The position numbers and the translations under genes were made by a program. The notes below the pieces were generated by a model that was not told the origin of the DNA, ran no database searches, and saw only the letters and a list, made by a program, of their open reading frames with translations. 64,000 nt of DNA from Pilatotrama ljubarskyi (lineage: Eukaryota; Basidiomycota; Agaricomycetes; Polyporales; Polyporaceae). The stretch is taken from contig MU277757.1 in assembly GCA_022385805.1 (NCBI GenBank), forward strand, positions 1-64,000. The letters run 5' to 3'. Positions 54,838 to 64,000 of this stretch are shown piece by piece; the stretch's first letter is position 1, and every line of letters begins with the position of its first letter.

Positions 54838-57208
54838 CTTGAACGTCCTCTTGAGATGATATTAGGACCAAGAGGATGCGACCGCTCCGGGCGTGAACCC
54901 GGTAGAGCGCTTGCTCGTTGTATCACTTATGCGAACACGGGAGGACATCACTCATGGAATAATACCCATGACATCGTACACCGGCCTCGGGTTGCAGAGA
55001 GATCGGAGGATGGCAGCTGTAAAAGGCTGATCCTGTCCCGCCTCAGTACATCGGGCATTCGTGGCAAACGGTATCGCTGAGACTGATAATTATGTAGTTC
55101 CTTTTGACCGGCTGATAAGCCAGTACTTCTTATGCCTGCCCCTCATGTCAGTGCCATTCACAGTGGGGACAGAACGTCAGGACAGCACTTACATACAACT
55201 TGAACCCAGAGTAGTGATGACGATCTCAGCCCGCTGCTAGAGCACCACATCTTGACAAGGATATGCAAATCAAAAGGAGGGACCAGCGGGCAGGAGCGTG
55301 GGGCCAGAAGTCTTGCCCGCGAGGAGGACGGCTCAGACAAGAGTCAAACAGCGATGCCGAGTAAGCCGACAAGTCCGCTAAAGGCCGCGATTGTTTGGAA
55401 CTATGGGTGCAGTGGAAAATAGTGGACATAGGCGCCTGTCATCTTGGGCGCTAATCCGGGGCTGCCGCGGGTTCACCGGTTCACCAGAGACTCTACGTAT
55501 GTTTCACCCATCTTTCCAGTAAAGTCTTCATGGCCCTCCACAGGAAAAAGTGCTGATCAAAAACTTGAACTAGTAGATGTGTTATGATCTGCATGTCTTA
55601 TTGGACTGCGTAAGGGTCCGCCGCACGAGCAAGTCGGAAATTAACAGCGGCTACGGGCTGCTAATATGAGAGCCTGGATTGCATCTAGCCGCAGCTGCGG
55701 TAGTTCCGACTGGGCTCATCGGTGAGTCTTCCCGCGTTTGAAGTTCTTAGCTTGAAATGCCACCCTCCTGGACGTCATTTCGCGCGATGGATCCGATCCT
55801 GGAACCCGGCAAGTGAGCGTCTGTGGGGGTGGTGGCGATCGACATCGCGGCAAGCCAGCTCATTTTCTGATGCATCTCCTTCCCGGAAGCTTGATACTTT
55901 TCCCTGTTGAGTCTCTCCCAGCGCAGTTGCTCCTTAATCGGGAGCAGGAACCCCAGCACGATGTAGCCTTGTTGATCGAAAGGCAACAGCATTCCCTAGC
56001 TCAGCTACTTCCGTACGGAATGGAGCGTGTACGCTTTTCGACAGCCATAGATACGACTGAGAGGACCTAGGCCTACTTGGATATGCAGTTCTACGGCACG
56101 AGAACAAGACATATGCATGCATTGATCCTGAAGTCCCTGGTCAGAGGTGCTTGTCGAGACGCTCTATGCGTCATCCCCCCCTCCCCGGCAGCCCAGACTC
56201 GCGAAGGCTCATCAGAAGCGTAAGCGGATTCGTGCCGCTACCACAAGACAAGCTCTGACTATGGTCTGGGTCAGATCTTTCGCAGTTACCACGCGGCAGG
56301 AAGCAAGCGCTGCCACACATCGTTGTCTCAGAATTCGGAGCCTAGGCGACTGACTGTGAGCATACTCCGTAACGGTTGTACACTGTCTTCCACGAAACAC
56401 CCGAACAGAGCAGTGTCAAGGACAGGGCGTGTTTGGAAAACGTCCTCCAGGACACACAACTGAAGTTGGATACGAGGGCTCTCTCAAGCAAATCCGGACG
56501 GCGCATGAATGATCAAGGTCTTCGTGGGCACAGGGCCTCTTTCGAGCACGGCCTTCATTGCACTGTGCTGCACGAAGTCGTGACTTCTTCCAGCCCGTTA
56601 TTCCTTGGGACTTGGTCAGTGATATGGTGAGCAGGCGCTGCGACGTTGCATGACTTCTGTGCGCCATCTCAAACATAACTCCGCAGGCTCCTCGTTTCCT
56701 TCTGTCAGCCTAGTCCCTGATATGCTAGCGACGCTCAGCTTCTGCGGCTCCGCAGCGGCATATCCGCTGGGCCCAGGGCTTGGTTCAAAATCATCGGCGA
56801 CAGTACCAGCTGCCAATACTCACTTCGAGCTATCTGAATACAGAAACCGATCGGAAGGCGCCACAAAGTTATCAAACGAAGGTTGTGCGGTGTCTTCCAA
56901 CCCCTGTGAGTGTGCTTTGCGTAGTACACGACGTGCGCTCTCTCATTCCCGCGCAGAGACTCCGCATGAGTCCCCCGGAGAGTAGTAGAGGCGTTCTATA
57001 CGAGACTTCGCAGAGCGCGCAGTCTGCATGCCTGTAAGGCGTGGTGGAAGCTGCGGAGCTTTCCATGCGCAGTACGTCTTCACATCGTGACGAGGAGGAA
57101 GTTTGGAGCAGTCTGACGACCTGTAGTACAAAAGACGGAGCGTATCCTTCGTCGAGCCCTTGTCCATCGTATCCGCAACCTCACCCACGAATCATTTAGC
57201 CCGCCTGC
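54838..57208. other. Gene-poor region upstream of the Plavaka gene
   Basis: About 2.4 kb with no recognised gene. Part of it is probably the left arm of the Plavaka element, but I could not identify its terminal inverted repeat by eye. Confidence 0.4.
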
Positions 57209-60200
57209 ATGCGACGATCCTTCATGACCTGGCCTCAAGCTTGTCCCGTCCCGGGATGCGGCCGTACGCTCAACAATCAGTCTGGCCAAACCAAGCACTT
57301 GCGTTCAGCCCACCCGGACTGGGACCCCGAGATGCCTCCCCTTCTCCCAATCTCATACGATTCAGATTCTGACGAGGAGGATGACGCACAAGACATCGCC
57401 GAGCAGGACGACGAAGACGACGGGGACGACAAAGACGACAAAGATGACAAAGACGAGGCCAACGAGGCAAGCGAGGAGGGCAAGGACGGCGGCGACGGCG
57501 GGTTGGACGATGATGCCCAGCCCAGTCTAGATCTTCCCGACCTGGAGGAGATGCCGGACATTGAAGAGTGGGACGAAGAGCTTCGGGAAGAAGACCACGA
57601 GGCCCAGGAAAGACCTTCTGCATCCTCTACAGCGTCACCGAGCAGAGCCGACGGGTGGAAAGCCGCAGACCCGTTCGAAGAAGAAGGCTACACCGCGGAA
57701 GGCGAAGACCCTTCTACCGAAACTGAGTCCGACAATCGTGATCGTGAGTCTCGTCTCGGACATCGTGCTACTATCTCTGGTTTACCTAGTGATATGTCTC
57801 GTGTCAATCTTTTCACAGCGCCTTCGCCCAGGGCGGTGTTCTATCAAGATCAAGATCATGGGGGGGAACAGTCGGGCAATGAGGAGCCGCTTCCCTCAGT
57901 GTTTGCGAGCGACGAAGAGAACGACTACGGCGGAGCGCGTTCCGACTCCGAGTCCTCCCGAGATGGTTCGCGCCTGCACCGCCGAATGGGCCTCGAACCG
58001 CACGCAAACCCCCTGCCTGGAGCTCAAAGGCGGGCTCCAGCCGACACTACTGCAGCAGCCCGTTCCAAAGTCCATCCCGTAATGAACGGTGAATACTAAA
58101 GGATCCGACACGAACCTCATCGTATCTGACGCTCACACAGGAAAACCCTGCGATGTCCACGGAACCACCCTCCCCCCTCATTCTCCTGCCCCTTCGGCAC
58201 CTTCGCGAGAGAATGAATGGGCGCCGTACAAAGACCGAGCCGCCTTCGAGCTTGCGGACCTCCTGTACCGTAAGGAACAAATGTCTGCTGGGAACATCAA
58301 CGCCTTGCTCGAGTTGTGGAGTGCAACACTGCTGAAGCATGGCGACTCTCCTCCATTCGGCAGCCAAGCAGAGCTCTATAGGACTATCGACGACACACCT
58401 CTCGGTGAGGTCAAGTGGCAGAGCTTCACGCTCTCCTATGATGGCGAACTCCCGGAAGGTGCGGTGCCTCCTTGGATGTCTGCAAAGTATACCGTCTTCT
58501 TCAAGGATCCCCGCGCCGTCGTCCATGCCATGCTCAGAAACCCCGATTTCAAAGACGAGATCGACTACGCGCCAGTCCGCGAGTTCGGAGAAGATGGCAA
58601 GCGGAAGCTCCAGAACTTCATGGGCGGCGAGTGGGCTTGGCGACAAGCAGTGAGTACCATCTCTCCTGCCGATTGCAGCCGCTGATCCGCGCCAGAATAT
58701 GATCTCTCAGCACCCGGACGCGATGGATTCGTCATTCGTCCCGGTCATCCTGGGCAGCGACAAGACCACTGTCTCAGTGGCTACTGGGCAAAACGAGTTC
58801 TACCCATTGTACTGCTCTATCGGGAACGTCCACAACAACGTCCGCCGAGCGCACCGGAATGCCGTGGCGATTCTGGCGTTCCTAGCGATTCCCAAAAGTA
58901 TGTTGGTCCATCGTCGGTCACAACTTCATCTGATCGCTGAGCTTGACATTTGCCTAGCGAACAAGCGTGATGCGAACGACTCACAATTCAGGAAGTTCAG
59001 ACGACAATTGTTTCACACCTCACTTGGCAGAATACTGGAGTCCCTCAGGCCGTGGATGGAAACGCCGGACGTCGTACGCTGCGGAGATGGGCACTTCCGC
59101 AAAGCTGTCTACGGGATTGGACCGTACATCGCCGACTACCCCGAGCAAGCTTTGCTGGCGTGTATTGTACAGGGATGGTGCCCATGTGAGTGTTGATTCA
59201 TCGCACGCTTCATCGCTGACCATCGTTGTTGCAGTTGTATGGCCTCGAAGGCGGATTTGGAGAAGGGCGCGGCACTCTCGAGAACGCGCGCCCATACCGA
59301 GATGTTAGTGAAGGGGTGTGAGCTAGGAGAATTATGGGATGACTATGGTATCGTTGGCGACGTTGTGGTAAGCCACCCGTCTGTCTTTTGCCATTCCCTA
59401 CTCATGCCTAGCCTCGTAAGCCCTTCACAAATGATTTCCCTCGTGCAGACATCCACGAGCTCCTTTCCCCCGACATTCTACATCAACTGATCAAGGGGAC
59501 ATTCAAGGATCACCTCGTTACCTGGGTTGAGCAGTACTTGAAGCGAGAACACGGCGACACCCAAGCCTCAGAGATTCTCTCCCAAATCGACCGACGGTAC
59601 GTGGATCTCCTTACCTGGCCATGCAGCTGACGTCCTCACGCCACACCACCCCCAGGATTGCTACGGTCCCGCCTTTCTCGAAGCTTAGACACTTCCACGA
59701 AGGCAGGGGTTTCAAGCAGTGGACGGGAGACGACTCCAAAGCCCTCATGAAGGTTCGAACTGTCGGATGTACCCTGCTGACATCGCTGATCGTTCATCGC
59801 AGATCTACCTACCTGCCATAGACGGTCTTCTCCCTGTAGACATCGTCAAGGCGGTCCGCACATTCCTTGAGTTTTGCTATCTCGTGCGGCGAGATGTACA
59901 AAGCGAGAGGAGCGTCGACGAGATCCGTGTTGCCTTGAAGGAGTTCACTCGCTACCGGAGGTTCTTCCAGGTTTGCGGGGTCCGCCCGGAGGGCTTCTCT
60001 CTCCCTCGGCAACACTCAATTGAGCACTATGTCGATCGCATCTGGGAATTCGGCGCGCCCAACGGCCTGTGTTCTTCCATCACAGAGTCCAAGCACATCA
60101 AAGCCGTCAAGGAGCCCTGGCGCAGGTCGAATCGCTACGAAGCCCTGGAACAAATGTTGATGACAAACCAGCGGCTTGACAAGCTCGCTGCTGCTCGAGT

Positions 60201-61221
60201 GGACTTCACAGAACGCGGCATGCTTCGAGGGACTTGTCTCTCTGCTGCTCGGCTGGATATAGGTATGTTCTCGGACTGATGAGCAGTCTACGCCAGCGCA
60301 TGGTCTAAGCAATGCCACCTCTGTAGATCCAGAGAATGGGACCGATGAAGACTCGCACCGCGTGCACCACAGGAGCAAGGGCCCAGCTCCTCGTCGTTGG
60401 ACGGCGGGTACACTTGCGGATGGTATCGATGGAGCGGTTGACGGACCTAGGGTCATGGCGTACATGACGATGGCGACGACTCCTCGTGAGTGATACATCT
60501 ACTATCATCCGTTGCGCAGATCGTTCACCGCACTTCAGAACGGCAACATGGCAAAACTGCAGATTCTCTGGCCCAGGAGTTCAACATTCCAGGTCTCCAG
60601 GCACACATCCGACGGTTCCTCTACTATGAAGTCCATCGCGGCGACCCCACAATTCCCAGCGGAGCGACTCTTTCCCTGGATGTGTGCCCTACCTTCGCTG
60701 AAGAACGTATCCACGTCTACTACTCGGCGTCCGCTACGTTCTACGCTCCTAGCGATCCTAGCGGGGTGGGCGGCATGCGTCGCGAACTCATCCGGGCAAC
60801 ACCGCAGTGGCGAGGTGCAGGTGCGCGATACGACTGCGTCTTCGTGAACAGATCCAATCGCGACGCCGGACTACTTGGCATGGAGGTAGCTCGAGTCCGG
60901 CTCTTCTTCTCCTTCAAGTACGGTGCGCGTCGCTACCCTTGCGCTGCGGTGCATTGGTACAGGAGGAAGGACGAGCATGTGGACCAAGACACCGGTATGT
61001 GGATTGTGGAGCCATCGTTCATCAGCGGCCGGCGTCCGTTGATATCTGTACTTCACTTGGACACTATCGTCCGCGCCGCTCATCTGATTGGGGTCAGCTT
61101 GGGAGAGTCGGTGTCGGAGGACCTCCAGAGCAGAGACGCTCTGGACACCTTTGCATCCTTCTATGTCAACAAATTCGTCGACCACCACGCTTTTGAGCTC
61201 CTCCACGATGTACGACAGTAG
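57209..61221 (+). CDS. Plavaka transposase (CACTA/CMC-type), probably with one frame lesion
   Basis: Transposase of the Plavaka family found across Agaricomycetes. An N-terminal C2H2 zinc finger (ACPVPGCGRTLNNQSG, QTKHLRSAHP) is followed by a very acidic, disordered stretch to about residue 290. The conserved body reads VKWQSFTLSYDGELPEG, PPWMSAKYTVFFKDPRAVVH, GEWAWRQA, VPVILGSDKTTVSVATGQNE, YPLYCSIGNVHNNVRRAHRN, DYPEQALLACIVQGWCP, YGIVGDVV-PFTNDFPRADIH, LLSPDILHQLIKGTFKDHLV, GRGFKQWTGDDSKALMK, PNGLCSSITESKHIKAVKEP and TNQRLDKLAAARVDF. The C-terminus runs to LLHDVRQ at 61221. Introns are canonical except at 59190-59235. There the expected WCP-K-C zinc motif cannot be spliced in frame (WCP plus T, then TTGTATGG), which suggests a one-base deletion. 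The element is therefore probably inactive unless that junction is spliced differently. Confidence 0.9.
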
Positions 61222-63475
61222 GTAGTTGCTTCGTACTCGTATCCAGTAACTCGCGAGGCTTTCAATTCCACGGCACAGTACATACACACTGGCATCCACA
61301 CTGGCACCTGTTCTCCGAGTCTCCGTGTTGAGCCTGTCTCTTCCGCTCGACCTCAATTATCACAACCTTGTAGTGTCCTTGGATGAGCATTTTTGCACAG
61401 TTCCTTGATAGTCCAGTCGCCCAGAAATGTTGTACCAGTACGGTCAAAAAGGAATGTACTTATGCCTGCCGCCCGTGTCGAATTCGGGTCCTCCGGCAGT
61501 CACTGCTCCTCAGCCTGCCACTGGCACTAAGCGCATGTTCCTCGCATGACCCTTGACCGCCACCTACTCGATAGCTCTCCTTGCGTGTGCGCCAGTCTTA
61601 TCCACACCCCAGGCAAACCTCTTTATGCGGCTCATCATGAGTTCTTCGATCACCGCACGGTGCACGCAACCAATGGCTGGTCTTCCTCGACCCAGAGAAA
61701 CTGCCGACATCGGGCTCTGAGCACGCTGGACATAGACCACGTCAGCATTCGCGGAGAATGCGTGGCCGATATGCCAGCGGGATGGCCGAATTGCTAACTC
61801 AATAGCCAGGGACCAGTGAGGACAGGTGCATTACAGAGGAAGTTTCCCTCACTTGTTGGAGATGGGGAACTTTGGAGCAGTGCGTCAATACTGATGATTG
61901 CAGATTCGGCACCCCCTAGGGTTTCAACAGGTACGCGAGATGTGGTACTGCAACTCGCGACCTGTCTGGGGCTGATCTCTTCGAGAATGCAGTGGATCAG
62001 GTCCTGAAGCTCATCGGCTCTCTGGGAATGGCGAATCCGACGCCTAGCATGTTCATAGAGCAAGAACATCCTGGCCTGGGGCACGACTCGGACAAGGTAA
62101 GTACTAGTAAACTGTTCAGCACGGAGCTTGGGGTGTCTCCGGGAGTCGGACTGAGCTGCTCGTCCCTCATACTATCGTGACGGACCCCTTCAGACCCGAT
62201 ATCTATGTTACAACCTCAACTTCAAGCTTTCTTCTCGTTCAACCGCCGTGATACCCTTGCCTTGCTCCGACCTCCTCCGGTAATTGACAGTGAAGCCATG
62301 CTGAGACTCACACACGGCATAATAGCCTCTCTCAGCCGACGGCCTATGCTCGAGGTGCGAGCGCTGTAAGGCTCAACTTGCCACGCCTCCCACCCCACTG
62401 TTTCCCATCCTCGACATATGTTTCACTCGCTCTGGCGTAGTGTCGGCCGTGTTCTGCGGCTCCCCGTCCCGCTTGACTTCCACTGGCGACCTTCTCCATC
62501 CCGTCTATCTGCACATGTTCAGCCTGCTCCAACTCCGGCGAGTTTCCGGCGGTACCGAGTCCGTATGACGGTGCGCATGAGCTGAACGGCCTCCGGCGAA
62601 AGCCCCTGATGAGGGCGGAATGCTGAGCGAAGGCCGGCGGTCGTTGAGCATGCGGCAGCAGCCGCTGAGATCCGTGTTCTGACATTGATACTTGAAGCTT
62701 AACTCTACATCTCAGACCCGGGCCTCCGACAGCAGATCATCCTCTGTTCTAGGAGCTCCAAAGCCTGAGCGGACTAGCTCCCGGGGACGGTGCGTAAAAA
62801 GGCCCGAGACATCTCGCTTGGCTAAAGTGCCAGCTGAAGCTGTCCTGATGTCGCACCCCTAACATCCCCGCCTGGTGGCCTTGAGCTCCTTTACAACATT
62901 TCATGCTTCTTGAGCGCGCCTTGTTGCCTGACGCGTGCAGGGCACTTCGCCTTACAGCCTTACATGGAGTGATCTCGGACGTACGGTATCAGCCGAGATT
63001 GCATGAGTGCCTGAATTCGACCTTAAGTTCATTTGCGACCTTGGTGCCTGCCCAGCAGGCGTATATGTAGTATCAGGCGACTATAAGACGAGCCTAGATA
63101 TTGCTGATGTGTGGCTTTCCCGCTACGGCCACATCTAGCAGCCACTCTACGCGCTGCCAGCTTCAGAGTGGTGTACACTCGTAGACTATGGTTTCACTCG
63201 CACAGTGCATAGCCCCTACCCCCGAAGGCGGGATAGTAAGCACCTTCTCTGAGTTCGTTACCCACGAGTACGGCTAACTCGCGCCGTGCGCATCCTTGAC
63301 AGATGCACCATGCACACCATCATCATCATCAGGTACGCCCTGCACGGGCTGCGCTGATAGCGCACATCTGGGTGCATATAATCCTTTCGGGCGCACAACC
63401 TCCTCCCTCTCCTCTCGCGCTTAGCGTTCGTCGCCTACCTCCCCTTCTGTGTACCCGCTCGTCCGGTCGGAGCAG
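61222..63475. other. Gene-poor region downstream of the Plavaka gene
   Basis: About 2.25 kb without a recognised gene. Its left part may be the right arm of the Plavaka element. A minus-strand frame at about 61810-62084 (DELQDLIHCILEEISPRQVA, ESAIISIDALLQSSPSP) looks mildly protein-like but matches nothing I know. Confidence 0.4.
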
Positions 63476-64000
63476 ATGTCCTCGGGCTCGCCTCAATTGG
63501 TAGACGACACGAACCCGCGCGTGCAGTATCAGCCCGGATGGATATGGGACCAGGGTGTCGCCGAAGTCCACAACACGCGGCACGGCGCGGGGAAGGCAGG
63601 GCTGCAGGCGTGGCTTTCCTTCACAGGTATAGAGACGCATCTGTTCGTTCTCGCCGGCGTGCTCACAGTGGCTTTCGAACAGGGACTGGAGTCGAGGTGG
63701 TGGGCACCCTCGGGCCCTCGAGTGACAATGGCCAGCCGAAGACGTCCTACTCTATCGATGGGCAGGTCGTCGGGAGCTACGACGCGCCGTCGTCCGGGTC
63801 CACGCAGTACAACGTGACGTTCTTCAAGTCGGGGAATCTCGCTGCAGGCGACCATGTCATTCGTATCAACAACACCGACGGGACGAGCCCGAACGTCTTC
63901 TGGCTCGATTACTTCCTCATCTACACATCCCCGATACCCGATTCTCCTCCTGCGCCCGTGACATCACCGACATCACCGACACCGACACCATCTACATCTC
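63476..64000 (+). CDS. Probable membrane-anchored jelly-roll protein, N-terminal part, cut by window edge
   Basis: Start of a gene that runs off the right edge. The ATG at 63476 opens MSSGSPQLVDDTNPRVQYQP, then GWIWDQGVAEVHNTRHGAGK. A short intron (about 63627-63691) joins AWLSFTG to GVEVVGTLGPSSDNGQPKTS. Next come YSIDGQVVGSYDAPSSGSTQ, YNVTFFKSGNLAAGDHVIRI and NVFWLDYFLIYTSP. The segment ends in a Pro/Thr/Ser-rich stretch. The beta-rich pattern (Y-xx-W----------H-T, SYSIDG, G-H-I-I----FWLDY) is the extracellular galactose-binding-like jelly roll common in Agaricomycetes. It is usually followed by a single membrane helix and a cytosolic tail, both outside this window. No signal peptide is visible at the start, as is typical. 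Role unknown; a wall or carbohydrate sensor is a reasonable guess. Confidence 0.75.

Noticed and set aside
55120..61480. Possible inverted or direct repeats flanking Plavaka (acttatgcctgcc-like at about 55128 and 61458)
   Set aside because: Only about 13 shared bases in direct orientation and no CACT-type ends or target duplication; could not be supported by eye.
63303..63350. Short frame with a run of His codons near the right edge
   Set aside because: CAT/CAC dinucleotide-like low complexity just upstream of the last gene; no continuing protein sense.
1..64000. CRISPR arrays, bacterial operons, riboswitches, rRNA genes
   Set aside because: None seen; the window is eukaryotic nuclear sequence.

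Overview
This window is nuclear DNA from a basidiomycete fungus, most likely an Agaricomycete such as a wood-decay polypore. Genes are broken by many 45-70 nt GT-AG introns. Several families are typical of that group: DUF6534 and DUF6699 proteins, a Plavaka transposase, F-box/LRR-like proteins and a glyoxal oxidase. I assembled the gene models by hand from reading frames and splice sites. Gene outer limits are usually firm, exon edges less so.

Layout. 1-10845 is rich in specialised metabolism genes: a cytochrome P450 running off the left edge (minus), a UbiA-type prenyltransferase or cyclase (minus), a GMC oxidoreductase (plus) and a DHA2-type MFS transporter (plus). Together they look like part of a biosynthetic cluster. 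An intact Tc1-type DNA transposon (11139-12473) follows, then a DUF6534 membrane protein (13510-15515) and a metallo-beta-lactamase-fold hydrolase (16802-17776).

18347-23784 holds a local duplication. There are two full SPT3 (SAGA subunit) genes in tandem. Between them lie a deleted, inverted remnant of DDI1 and a small remnant of the metallo-hydrolase gene. The intact DDI1 lies convergent to the second SPT3. The simplest reading is tandem duplication of a hydrolase-SPT3-DDI1 block followed by decay of the inner copies.

24503-41666 is mostly conserved: ATG29-like, glyoxal oxidase, IMPACT/YIH1-like, a multidomain protein with an MLKL-like helical bundle and a degenerate kinase-like domain, succinate-semialdehyde dehydrogenase, an intron-containing tRNA-Lys(CTT), a ToxD-like oxidoreductase and a DUF6699 protein. 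41667-45625 is a gene-poor stretch.

45626-64000 is accessory. It has a charged nuclear-type protein, an F-box/LRR-like protein, a Pro/Ser-rich unknown protein, a clear pseudogene (52384-53288), a small protein with a HicA-like C-terminus, a Plavaka (CACTA-type) transposase gene (57209-61221), and the start of a probable membrane-anchored jelly-roll protein cut by the right edge.

The strongest leads are the SPT3 duplication block, the MLKL-like gene at 30975-34167, and the putative P450-UbiA-GMC-MFS cluster at the left edge.
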